Source: Argyresthia goedartella (lineage: Eukaryota; Arthropoda; Insecta; Lepidoptera; Argyresthiidae). Taken from it: a stretch of DNA of 64,000 bases. Below the pieces are notes generated by a model. That model had not been told where the DNA came from, did no database searches, and saw nothing but the letters and a program-made list of their open reading frames with translations. Of the stretch, positions 23,482 through 32,778 are shown in pieces (the stretch's first letter is position 1; every line of letters begins with the position of its first letter). The position numbers and the translations under genes were made by a program. The DNA lies in NCBI GenBank assembly GCA_949825045.1, contig OX463806.1, forward strand, positions 40,448,208 to 40,512,207, read 5' to 3'.

Positions 23482-23958
23482 CTAAACCGAGACATTAAAT
23501 TCATTGTGTATAAGGTTAATTTATGTAATAACTTCACTTAGATTTTAATCTCACCTCATTTACACTAGAATAAATTGACTAGATTATGACTAGAATAAGA
23601 AAATGTAATATTGAAAATGAGATTCTTTTACTCACCCTTAGAGATTTTAGACTAAGATTGGAATCAATTAAAGGATTTAATATTATTGTTTTTCACTACC
23701 CCAACTTTAGGGTAAATATTAGTAAATAACTTACCTTATAATTATAAGCTATAATTGTATAACTTTGTATAATCAACTATTTTTCTTGTGTAATCTTTTA
23801 GACTAGTTCATCTACCATTTACTTTAATACTGTTTGATAATACTGTTACTGTTTACTGTTTAATTTAATTTTTATTTAAGATTTATACTTTTGTAAAGAA
23901 GGAAAAGGAATTGACTAAACAAACCCTTTTAGCTATTGTTTAGTTCTCGCCTGAGAGG
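23482..23958 (+). other. Ty3 3' non-coding region and polypurine tract
   Basis: AT-rich sequence without a gene, ending with CTGAGAGG immediately before the 3' LTR, the expected place of the plus-strand primer. The purine tract is short. Confidence 0.55.
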
Positions 23959-24088
23959 TGTTATATACCAGCCCTAACATAATGTCTCAACCCTAATACT
24001 TACGCACTTACACGTGCCGTGTTCTTATTACGCGCTCATTCAAGCTCTCAATGACCCTTTATTAGCAACATAGTATGCTATTATCACT
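23959..24088 (+). repeat. Ty3 3' LTR, left piece
   Basis: The first 130 bp of the LTR (TGTTATATACC.. to ..TTATCACT), matching 7198-7327. The LTR is cut here by a LINE insertion and continues at 35701 with CCTTTTATAAAG. Confidence 0.93.
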
Positions 24089-24102
24089 GATAGAGGTGGT
24101 TC

Positions 24103-24320
24103 TGTATGGGCCACGTAGTGTTTGTGACTCGTACACTCTTCTATGTAGTGGAGTTATGGTATTTAAAAGATGAGCACCAATAGTTGAGATGACTGCTTTA
24201 TTTGCCTGTCAGTTGGTAACTAACTATAACAGTGAACCTTAGGTATATCATAAGTTTACAAATGCAACCTAGGCTATAAAGTATAGTGACGCGCGCGGAA
24301 AGTGTACGTTGTATCGTACA
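24103..24320 (-). repeat. BEL-2 3' LTR
   Basis: 218 bp, identical by eye to the copy at 32561-32778. On the minus strand it contains a CTTTATAG TATA-like box near its start and an AATAAA signal (about 24196-24203), consistent with a working promoter and polyadenylation site. The adjacent 24321-24519 holds a short direct repeat, CATGCTGCCAA (about 24319 and 24379). Confidence 0.94.
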
Positions 24321-24519
24321 TGCTGCCAAGGACGAGAAAATAAAGTTAAACAAAATAAAATGTTGGGCGTTTGACCAAACATGCTGCCAAACGACAAGAA
24401 AAGTAAACAATAGTTCAATACCAATAAAGTAAAATTATAACAAAAGTAAAGTGAACTTAAAATATTTCATCTTAAATATTTGACTTATGTATTTGACACT
24501 GTCACTGTCACGTTTATCT

Positions 24520-27500
24520 TCAGAGCAGGCCGCTCAAGTCAAATCGTCCTTTCTCCGTCTGGCGTGGACGGGCTGCTTCCGGCTTGTCGGTGCTGATTTC
24601 CTGTAGTTCGATGCCCATGTTCTCAGGGCTCCGCTGCTTATCGTTGTAGTTCCTTGCTCTCGTTCTATTGCAACACCTTTTAGTGAGAAGGTAGAGTGCA
24701 ATAATCGTCGCTATTATCCCCAGTACTGACGTTATTGTATAGTGATAGACGTCATGTACCGAAAGATGCGTCGGCAGTTGTTCGGAATTCTTCTGCATTC
24801 GGAGTTTTCGATCTATTCTGGCTAGTTCTCCAGAAGTGTTTGTCGCCATATTCAAGTGAATGTTCTTGAGGCTGACATTCACCATATCGTTGATAGGCGA
24901 GTTCATGATAGGAACGGCGATGTCGCTCTCCATTTGTATATTATTCCCAAACACATTAAAGGAATATATCGTTGCTTCTTTCTTCTGCAGTATGCATCCT
25001 TGACTGAGCAAAATCTGCCCAATGCCCGATACCGTAGTGCTAGACAGTTTGTCGTCGCAAATGATACGTAGTAGGCATGAACTGCAGCAAACGTAAAGCC
25101 ATATGTTCGCCTTGTGTAACTTGATCCAGTTGTCTTTGCATTGCACTGTCTGAGTGTCGCACGGCAAGGACGTTTGTTGACTAAAGATTTTTGCCTCGCA
25201 CGGCGCATTCCCGTCGTGTAGATAGTAAACAGGGTGATACGCGTTGCACAAGTACACCTCGTCGTTTAAGATAATACATTGGCGGATATCTTCTTCTCCC
25301 ATTAATACATAAGTGTTTTTTCTGAAGTTGATTGCGAGGTATTCTGTTGACGTTTCCACCATTCTTGTCTCCGATTCTCGTTGGATGGGTAGTGGTAACA
25401 CTCGGTAAATCATGTAGTTGTCTTCACTCGTAAGCGGGATGTGTAGTTCGAATAGCAAGTAGTTCTCCGTAATCCGAGCTTTTACGTAGATAAGTTTGTA
25501 TAGCTCATTTATATCTTGCTGAATATTTTTGACAGGAAGTGATAGTCGGTTCGGCATTCCTCCTGATATCACATAGAGTTGCTCGATCAGTTGTTTCGGA
25601 GTGAAAAGATGCATGTCGATGTGTCCTTTATGTATATCGGCCAGCGAGTTTATCAGCATATCTTGTGTGCGTTGTAAGTTTGACATAATCAAGCTCGCAG
25701 TGATCGCGGCCGCGTTAAGATTGTTCATAGTAAAAATCTCGGCGACTCTGGATCCAATCTGCGTTATCGTTGAGTTGGTCTCGTGGACGAACGTGTTCAA
25801 CATATGAAACTGAGTATTCATGAACTTGTCATTCTTCTTCATGATGTTGTTTTCAGCTTCAATTATCGTAGTTTGGTTTCTCATTAACTCCAAAACGTAT
25901 TTCTCGTTTGTTTGAATATTCTCTATGTCGTTCTGGTACTTGATGGCGAATTCTTCATCCAGTGTACCAAATAGAGTTCGTGCTAGGCTCCCAATTCCGT
26001 TAAAAAATCCTCGTTTCTTTCGTGATAAATGTTGATTTAACAGTAGTTTATTATACTCGTTGAGTAGATGAAGTTCGTGATACAGTTGGTTGATAGTCGG
26101 CTCGCACATGGATTTCTCTAGTCTGCTGCAATCTCCTTCCATGATCTTCAGAAAATTTTGTAAGTTTTCTGTCCCTTTCCAATACGTTGTTAAATTGTAA
26201 TAGACCAGAATTTTCCACTCGTCGTGTATGAGTTGCAGCTTTCCAATCTCGTCGTAATAAATAGGATGATGGTTTGAAATCGTTGTAACGTTGTATCGTT
26301 GTTCTTGTGCGGCTTGTGTTCCTGTTATCAAACTTAACAGCATGATCAGCGCTAGGGTGACCAGGGAGCAAGTCGGTCTCGTTCGTCTTCGTTTTAGTTC
26401 CGGTCCTTTCCTCGTATCCGTTTTGACTTCTTTCACGTCTTCGTTAGCCGGGAGTGGGGCCAATTTCGTGATTGGGCGTTTGAGTATCCCTCCTTTCGTT
26501 TTTATCGTTGCCACACGTACGTAGCCATCGTTTCCTGGGTGTAGTTGAAGCACTTTTCCTAGTGCCCATTTTCCAGGAGGCAAGTTATTTTCCTTTATCA
26601 GGACGAGGTCTCCTTCTTCTAAGTTTTTGTTCGCTCGTTGCCATTTACTGCGGACTTGAAGTTGATGTAAATATTCGCTGGACCATCGCTTCCAGAAATG
26701 TTGATGCATGAGCTCTGTTTGCTTCCACTTGTTCCTGAGGTCAAGTGCTCGTTCCTCGTTTATTTCCCCTTGTGGCAGTAACATCGTTGGACCTCCAGTG
26801 ATGAAGTGACCCGGGGTTAAGTATTCCAAGTCGTCTATGCTTTCCGTGAGAGGGCAAAGTGGTCTGGAATTCATGCACGCTTCAATCTCCGCCAGCAAAG
26901 TTGAAAACTGTTCATACGTCAGTTTTTGTTCTCCCAAAACTCGTTTAAGATGGTACTTTAGCGATTTGACAGCAGCCTCCCACAGTCCTCCTGCAGTCGG
27001 CCAGATTGGGGCGTTAAAGTGCCACTCAATCTTTAGTTTACTGATCCCGTCGAAGAAGTCTTCCGACATCATCGTTTTAAACTGTTGAAACTCCTTTTTC
27101 AGTATCCGGGATGCTCCAAGGAGGTTAGTTCCGTTATCTGAGAAAATATGCTTCGGGGTCCCTCTTTTAGCGCACATCCTCTTAAGGGCTGCCAGGAACG
27201 TCTCCGTACTGAGATCAGATACAAGTTCTATATGTACCGCTTTTGTTGCCATGCAAATGAAAATGCAAATATAGCCTTTGCATGTCTTCACGCCTCTCCC
27301 CTTGTTGATTTTGACATCCACAAAACCGGTAAAGTCGATCCCAGTATTAGTGAACGGTCTTGATGGCGTGACCCGTGATTGAGGTAGGTCACCCATTATC
27401 TGCTCGTTTCGATGAGGCTTGAATCTGTGACATCGCACACATTTTGTAAGTTGTTTTTTCACCGCTCGATTGCCGCTAATAATCCAATATTTCTGTCTCG

Positions 27501-30500
27501 TTTGGGCAAGTGTTAGACGAGCTCCTCCGTGTAGCGTTTGTTTGTGGGCGTGGTCGATGATCAGCTGTGTTAGTTTTCCTGCGTGGGGGATCACTGCAGG
27601 GTGTTTCATCTCGCTCGGTAGGGCCGAGTTTTGTAACCGACCCCCAACTCGTAATATCCCGTTCTGGTTAACGTAAGGTCGTAGATTGAGTAGTTTACTT
27701 TTTGACCCCACCGTTCCATTTTTTTCCAAGTCTCTAATATCCTCGTAAAAGTGTTGTCGTTGAACGTGCTGGATGATCAAGTTCGTTGCATCATTTAGTT
27801 CTTTCGTAGACAAGTAACCGTGATCAGCTGATGCGTCCTTGTTACGTAGCTTTGTTTTGAAACGTAATACCCAGCTGACGACTCGTATGACTCGAGTCAT
27901 TGTACTACACTTATCAACCAGTGCAGTAATCCAAGTTGCTTCGTTTGCAGCTTGCGTTGTATAGCAGCTCCGTGTTGCTATCCGCTCGTTATCAGTCGTA
28001 AACATTCCCGATGTATTTTTAATAATTTCTTCGTAGTTGTGTTTCGTAAGCCATTGAGGTCCCTCCCACCACAAATTGAATTGCAGTAGCTGAGAGGGCG
28101 AGAGGCCTCTGGTGGCGCAGTCTGCAGAGTTTTCTTCAGTTCTCACATGTCTCCATTGTGTAGCGGGGACAATGTTAGTTATAGTCGCAACTCGGTTGGC
28201 AACGTATTTATCCCATCTCGTTATGTCGCCTTGAAGCCACGCGAGTACGACTGTTGAATCCGTCCAGCAGGTTGCATGTAAAGTTTTTTCCGGGAGGGCT
28301 ATTCTCAGTTTTTCCATCAGTTTGGCAAGTAAGAGAGCTCCACACAACTCCAGCCTGGGTAATGTAGTTTTATTGTTGAGGGGGGCTACTCGTGTTTTGG
28401 CCGCTATCATTGTTATGACGTACTCTCCGTTTTCGTTCGTTGTACGACTGTAGATGACGCAGGCGTAAGCTTTCTCGCTTGCGTCACAAAACCCGTGGAC
28501 TTCGATTACGTCATTGATGCCTGCAAGCCACCGGGGTAATGATAGGCGGTTGATGTTCGGAAAATCTTCTCGTAGTTGTCTCCACTCCGCTTCGATGTCT
28601 GTGGGTAGACATTCATCCCATTCAATTTGACTGACCCACACTCTCTGGAACAGTAGTTTGGCTTTGATGACCGTTGGGGAGAGCCAGCCGAGCGGATCGT
28701 AGAGCTTGCTGATATCCGAGAGTAGACTCCTCTTAGTTAGTTTGTTTGCACCCAGCTGCGGTAGATTCCAGTTAAACAGGAATACATCTCTGGACGGACT
28801 GTAGTTGAGACCCAATGTTTTTATGGACTCTTCTTGTTTGAAGGTAAATACTCCTTTATGGGATCGTTGATCTTCAGATAAGTTCTCCAAAATGGTTTCC
28901 TCGTTGCTTGACCATTTTCTCAAGTTAAATCCACCCCTAAGCAAGAGGGTGGTTAGTTGTTGTTGCAGTAGTTTTGCTTCGGCGGCAGTGTCGCTTCCGC
29001 AAATCAGGTCATCCATATAAAAATTGTTTTGAATGACCCTCGCTGCCTCAGGGAACTCGTGCGCCTCGTCGAGTGCGAGTTGTTTGAGAGTACGCATCGC
29101 TAGAAACGGCGCAGATTTCGTGCCGTAAGTGACCGTACACAGTTGCATCTCCTGCAGTCGATATTGGCGTCTCCAAATAATCTTCTGCAGAGGTTGTTGA
29201 TCTTCATGGATAAGAATCATCCTGTACATCTTCTCTATGTCGGCTGTTAGTACATATCGGTAGCTACGCCAGTTGATGATTAGCTCCTGGATATCCTTTT
29301 GAAGATTCGTTCCTTTTTCCATGAGATCGTTGAGGCTGTGCTTGGTGGTAGTTTTCATAGACGCGTTAAAGACGACTCTCAATTTAGTTGTAGTTGAATC
29401 TTCCCTGATGACACCATGGTGAGGCAAGAATGCTTCTAGTTGTTTCTCTGCGCACGGCGTCACTGGTTTCATGTGACCTAGTTCCGTATACTCGTCGATA
29501 AATTGTTTGTACTGCAATCCGAAGTTTTCGTTTCGCAACATCTTCTTCTCTAGTTGTAAAAATTGCGAAATAGCTTGTGGTTTAGATATGCCGAGTTTCT
29601 CGTTAATTTCAGGTTTCAGGGGCATCTTCACGACGTACCTGCCGTCGCTGAGTCTCTCCGTTGTTTCCTGATAGTGTTTTTCGCAGTAATCTTCCTCGTT
29701 AGTTGCGTAGTTGGTGCAGATTTCTTCCGATTCCCAAAATCTCGTTAAATCTTCTAGTTCATTTATCGTAACTAGACAGTGGTAAGTTTTGACATTCCCA
29801 CACAGGATCCACCCCAGCTTAGTTTGCTGAGCGACTGGTGAGTTGTTGTCGGACTTCAGGACACCGTCGAGTAATATCTCCGAGAAGACGTTTGCTCCCA
29901 GTAGTATATCAATCGGCCCCGAAACGTTGAAGTCCGGATCAGCTAGCTTGACGTTATCCAGATGATCCCAAGTTGGTTTATTAAAAGTCGAGTTCGGCAA
30001 GTTACTTATCAATCTCTTCATAATAAGTGCCTCTAGTTGAAACTCGTAGTTGTTGTTGTGGATCGATTTGCAATCAAGTTGTAGTTTTCCCTTGCAATTC
30101 CCCATAGTAGTTCCGACTCCCGTTATCACAGCGCTCATTTTACGCCGCGGCAGTCGCAATTGCTGAGCTGCATTCTCAGTCATGAGCGTAACTTGTGATC
30201 CCTGATCCACAAGCGCCCGCAAAGTAAGGTATGTTCCGTCGCCAGTCTTGACTTGTAGTTGAGCCGTTGCTAATAGTACTTCTCCATTCTCGTTTGTCAC
30301 GTGAGTTGACACTTGTTGCGATCGGTTTTGGTTTTGCTTGTCACATAACAAGGTATGGTGAGAACCCTTGCAAATCAAACAGTTTTTCGTTGATGTACAT
30401 TGCTTGTCTCCGTGACTGTACAAACAGTTTTTGCATAAGCGCAGTTTCGCAACAGTTGTTTTTCTTTCGGCAAACTCCATTGCACGAAATTTACTGCAGA

Positions 30501-31920
30501 ACATCAAAACGTGATTAGTTTTGCAGATTGGACAATTTCTGAGCGCCGTATGATAGGTTTTTGTCGCTTTTTCAGTCTTCTTATAGTTCGATGACCCCCG
30601 TTCGTAATTATTTTTGTGTGTTGCATGTTGCGAAGACGAAGTTATTGGTTGGTTGTTGTTACGATTTTGCAATGTTTCGAACGCCATAAACTTCATCTCC
30701 AGGAATTTTATGAAATCTTCCAGCCCAGGCAGTTCTCGTGGATTTTTCAAGTTTTTCAGGTACTCGCTGTAAGTCGCTGCATCCAATTTTTGTTGAACCA
30801 AATGGACAATGAGAGGGTCCCACGTTTCAGTCGCTATCCCGATGTTGCTCAGAGCACTCAGACATTCCAGAGTGGTGTCATGTAGCTTTTTCAGGTTGTA
30901 AGCGTTCGGCTGCTGAATAGCTGGTTGGTTCAGGATAGTATTTATGTACGACGTGAAGAGCAGTCTCAAATTGTTATAGCGGTTATTTAACAACTCCCAG
31001 CAAGACTCGTAATTTTCTGCACTGACGCTCAGATGCTGCACCAGTCTCTCAGCTTCTCCCTTTAATTTTGTTTTCAAATGCTGCATCTTTTGAGTTTTAG
31101 ATATCAGCGGATTTGAATGAATAGTCTCGAGAAAAAGATCCTTAAAGGATATCCATTGGTTGTAGTTGCCGCTAAACTCCGGAAGCTCGATCTTGGGCGT
31201 AGATTTTTGATAATGCATACTCTCCCAAATCTTCTGTTGTATCTTTCGTCGGTAGTTATCGTAGATTTCTTCCCATTTGGCGTATTCATTATCGTAAGTT
31301 TGGTTAGAGCCTCGTAGTAAATTATCAAGTTTCCAATGAATTTTGTCGATCGATTCCCACTTGCTTTTCAGGATGCTGAGATGATCTTCTAAATCCCATT
31401 TTTCGGTCATCGTTTCCAAGTTAATTTTTCCCACAGCTCGATGTAATGCGTTGAAGTTACATTGTTGTTGACGGAGTAGTTCGTCCTTCTGAGACGTAGA
31501 ATTCTCAGTAGTTCTTGGGGGCGGCTGAGGGGTTGATTTTGGAAGCCCAAATGTCCCCAACGAGGACGTTTCTCCGGTCTCAACTATCTTAGGAGTGTGT
31601 ATAGTTGGTTTCGCTTGGCATTGCTGCATTGCTTGCTTCGTTTCTTCATAACTCCGTTTAGTTATTTCGAAGACGTTGTCAACGAAGTAGGTGATGTCCT
31701 GGCTTTCCATTGTTTGCAGGATGGCATCATTCTCCAGAAACTCCTTCCAGTGAACCTCTAGAGCAGTTATTCGTTTTGTCAAGTAGTCGGAGGTTTTTCT
31801 ATCCGCCCCGTCTTTCTTGAAGTTAGTGCAGATTCTTTTTATCTCTTCGAAAGTTCTTTCTTGACGAGCAATGATTTCGTCGAAGTTAGTATCCATGGTT
31901 CTCCGTTGACTGCAGAACAC
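24520..31920 (-). CDS. BEL-2 Gag-Pro-Pol-Env polyprotein (2466 aa)
   Basis: One uninterrupted frame. Domains by residue: Gag DUF1759 (about 240-400, ELPEFSGNYNQW); Cys/His clusters (about 460-525, CPICKTNHVLMFC and CLICKGSHH); DUF1758 protease (about 570, LVDQGSQVTL); RT (FYMDDLICGSD at about 964); RNase H (GFCDASEKAYACVIY at about 1140); integrase zinc domain (1460-1500) and DDE core (GIDFTGF 1528, SDNGTN 1594, GGLWEAAVK 1646); DUF5641 (about 1740-1822). A hydrophobic signal-like segment (about 1850-1868) then starts an F-like envelope with furin motif RKKRG (about 1967) and GFFNGIGSLARTLFGTLD, and a transmembrane segment near 2390-2412. Two start codons lie 8 residues apart; the second (MDTNFDEII) fits Gag better. 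The fusion of env to pol in one frame is unusual; maturation would need proteolysis. Confidence 0.92.
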   Translation of the reverse strand: MFCSQRRTMDTNFDEIIARQERTFEEIKRICTNFKKDGADRKTSDYLTKRITALEVHWKEFLENDAILQTMESQDITYFVDNVFEITKRSYEETKQAMQQCQAKPTIHTPKIVETGETSSLGTFGLPKSTPQPPPRTTENSTSQKDELLRQQQCNFNALHRAVGKINLETMTEKWDLEDHLSILKSKWESIDKIHWKLDNLLRGSNQTYDNEYAKWEEIYDNYRRKIQQKIWESMHYQKSTPKIELPEFSGNYNQWISFKDLFLETIHSNPLISKTQKMQHLKTKLKGEAERLVQHLSVSAENYESCWELLNNRYNNLRLLFTSYINTILNQPAIQQPNAYNLKKLHDTTLECLSALSNIGIATETWDPLIVHLVQQKLDAATYSEYLKNLKNPRELPGLEDFIKFLEMKFMAFETLQNRNNNQPITSSSQHATHKNNYERGSSNYKKTEKATKTYHTALRNCPICKTNHVLMFCSKFRAMEFAERKTTVAKLRLCKNCLYSHGDKQCTSTKNCLICKGSHHTLLCDKQNQNRSQQVSTHVTNENGEVLLATAQLQVKTGDGTYLTLRALVDQGSQVTLMTENAAQQLRLPRRKMSAVITGVGTTMGNCKGKLQLDCKSIHNNNYEFQLEALIMKRLISNLPNSTFNKPTWDHLDNVKLADPDFNVSGPIDILLGANVFSEILLDGVLKSDNNSPVAQQTKLGWILCGNVKTYHCLVTINELEDLTRFWESEEICTNYATNEEDYCEKHYQETTERLSDGRYVVKMPLKPEINEKLGISKPQAISQFLQLEKKMLRNENFGLQYKQFIDEYTELGHMKPVTPCAEKQLEAFLPHHGVIREDSTTTKLRVVFNASMKTTTKHSLNDLMEKGTNLQKDIQELIINWRSYRYVLTADIEKMYRMILIHEDQQPLQKIIWRRQYRLQEMQLCTVTYGTKSAPFLAMRTLKQLALDEAHEFPEAARVIQNNFYMDDLICGSDTAAEAKLLQQQLTTLLLRGGFNLRKWSSNEETILENLSEDQRSHKGVFTFKQEESIKTLGLNYSPSRDVFLFNWNLPQLGANKLTKRSLLSDISKLYDPLGWLSPTVIKAKLLFQRVWVSQIEWDECLPTDIEAEWRQLREDFPNINRLSLPRWLAGINDVIEVHGFCDASEKAYACVIYSRTTNENGEYVITMIAAKTRVAPLNNKTTLPRLELCGALLLAKLMEKLRIALPEKTLHATCWTDSTVVLAWLQGDITRWDKYVANRVATITNIVPATQWRHVRTEENSADCATRGLSPSQLLQFNLWWEGPQWLTKHNYEEIIKNTSGMFTTDNERIATRSCYTTQAANEATWITALVDKCSTMTRVIRVVSWVLRFKTKLRNKDASADHGYLSTKELNDATNLIIQHVQRQHFYEDIRDLEKNGTVGSKSKLLNLRPYVNQNGILRVGGRLQNSALPSEMKHPAVIPHAGKLTQLIIDHAHKQTLHGGARLTLAQTRQKYWIISGNRAVKKQLTKCVRCHRFKPHRNEQIMGDLPQSRVTPSRPFTNTGIDFTGFVDVKINKGRGVKTCKGYICIFICMATKAVHIELVSDLSTETFLAALKRMCAKRGTPKHIFSDNGTNLLGASRILKKEFQQFKTMMSEDFFDGISKLKIEWHFNAPIWPTAGGLWEAAVKSLKYHLKRVLGEQKLTYEQFSTLLAEIEACMNSRPLCPLTESIDDLEYLTPGHFITGGPTMLLPQGEINEERALDLRNKWKQTELMHQHFWKRWSSEYLHQLQVRSKWQRANKNLEEGDLVLIKENNLPPGKWALGKVLQLHPGNDGYVRVATIKTKGGILKRPITKLAPLPANEDVKEVKTDTRKGPELKRRRTRPTCSLVTLALIMLLSLITGTQAAQEQRYNVTTISNHHPIYYDEIGKLQLIHDEWKILVYYNLTTYWKGTENLQNFLKIMEGDCSRLEKSMCEPTINQLYHELHLLNEYNKLLLNQHLSRKKRGFFNGIGSLARTLFGTLDEEFAIKYQNDIENIQTNEKYVLELMRNQTTIIEAENNIMKKNDKFMNTQFHMLNTFVHETNSTITQIGSRVAEIFTMNNLNAAAITASLIMSNLQRTQDMLINSLADIHKGHIDMHLFTPKQLIEQLYVISGGMPNRLSLPVKNIQQDINELYKLIYVKARITENYLLFELHIPLTSEDNYMIYRVLPLPIQRESETRMVETSTEYLAINFRKNTYVLMGEEDIRQCIILNDEVYLCNAYHPVYYLHDGNAPCEAKIFSQQTSLPCDTQTVQCKDNWIKLHKANIWLYVCCSSCLLRIICDDKLSSTTVSGIGQILLSQGCILQKKEATIYSFNVFGNNIQMESDIAVPIMNSPINDMVNVSLKNIHLNMATNTSGELARIDRKLRMQKNSEQLPTHLSVHDVYHYTITSVLGIIATIIALYLLTKRCCNRTRARNYNDKQRSPENMGIELQEISTDKPEAARPRQTEKGRFDLSGLL

Positions 31921-32540
31921 ACGTCGTTAAAATCCGAAGGCAGTTAGGTAGTTAATCGTAGCGCCGGGCAGTAAGTAGAATCCCGACACACACAGTTAAA
32001 TCCCGAAGGCAGTTTAGTTGATTGGATTGAAGCTTCTTCTCTCCGCAGTTAGTCGTAGCGCCGGGCAGTAGTATCCCGACGCACGTAGTTGAAATCCCGA
32101 AGGCAGTTGATTAATCGGAGTGAAAGTTTTTCTTCCCCGCAGTTAGTCGTAGCACCGGGCAGTAGGTAAGAGTAGAATCCCGACACACGTAGTTAAGTTG
32201 AAGTTGACTCGAAGTAGTAGTCCTCTTCGTATCTGAACACGTACAGGGTTGTAAGTCCTGCCGGAGATGTCCAGTAGTTAGTCTGTAGCTTTGTTTGTAG
32301 CTCCAGTAGTAGTTGTTCTTCGATGGTCAGGCTTTACAGCTCCAGAATCGAAAGATATCCTTGTAAGATGCACTCACAATCCCCGCCACGGTATTGTGCG
32401 TCTTCTCAACTCAACTGGTGATTCCGCTGGTGGAGGCCAGTGAGCCGAAACGCTACCGAAACAACGATAATAAGTGAAACCAAGTATGAATACCTCCCGA
32501 AACAAACTCCGTTAAAAATCCTGCGCCGATGTCGTTGTTG
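31921..32540 (-). repeat. BEL-2 leader with about three ~95-bp tandem repeats
   Basis: Between the LTR and the start codon the plus strand shows repeated CGTAGCGCCGGGCAGTA.. AATCCCGACACACG..AATCCCGAAGGCAGTT blocks (starting at about 31955, 32048 and 32143). Units are separated by CTTCT..CCGCAGTTAGT. No open frame is kept. The distal leader (32395-32540) resembles the one at 37860-38010 (CTGGTGGAGGCC and GCCGAAACGCTA). Confidence 0.85.
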
Positions 32541-32556
32541 TTCGAAGGACCAAAAA
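32540..32556 (-). other. BEL-2 primer-binding site
   Basis: Read on the minus strand, TTTTGGTCCTTCGAACAAC follows the 5' LTR after a short spacer (TCTCTTTT). TGGTCCTTCGAA fits the 3' end of a tRNA. The same motif occurs next to the BEL-1 LTR (37999-38014). Confidence 0.6.
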
Positions 32557-32560
32557 GAGA

Positions 32561-32778
32561 TGTATGGGCCACGTAGTGTTTGTGACTCGTACACTCTTCT
32601 ATGTAGTGGAGTTATGGTATTTAAAAGATGAGCACCAATAGTTGAGATGACTGCTTTATTTGCCTGTCAGTTGGTAACTAACTATAACAGTGAACCTTAG
32701 GTATATCATAAGTTTACAAATGCAACCTAGGCTATAAAGTATAGTGACGCGCGCGGAAAGTGTACGTTGTATCGTACA
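32561..32778 (-). repeat. BEL-2 5' LTR
   Basis: 218 bp, same sequence as 24103-24320. It drives transcription of the polyprotein on the minus strand. The first codons of the plus-strand frame starting at 32767 lie in this LTR by chance. Confidence 0.94.

Larger units (their letters stand above)
24103..32778 (-). mobile_element. Intact BEL/Pao endogenous retrovirus-like element (BEL-2) with env
   Basis: The LTRs are 24103-24320 and 32561-32778, 218 bp each, and identical by eye. Both begin TGTATGGG and end CGTACA on the plus strand. The target duplication GGTTC lies at 24098-24102 and 32779-32783. On the minus strand the order is 5' LTR, primer-binding site, repeat-bearing leader, a single 2466-codon polyprotein with env, a 3' non-coding region, and the 3' LTR. 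The total is 8676 bp. Identical LTRs imply a very recent insertion. It sits inside the LINE that sits inside the Ty3 3' LTR. Confidence 0.96.

Noticed and set aside
24856..31328. Plus- and minus-strand frames of 60-110 codons across BEL-2
   Set aside because: They are shadows of the 2466-codon polyprotein in other frames.
32767..32778. ATG at 32767 as the true start of the LINE protein
   Set aside because: It lies inside the BEL-2 LTR; the LINE frame really begins at 24089 and is interrupted by BEL-2.
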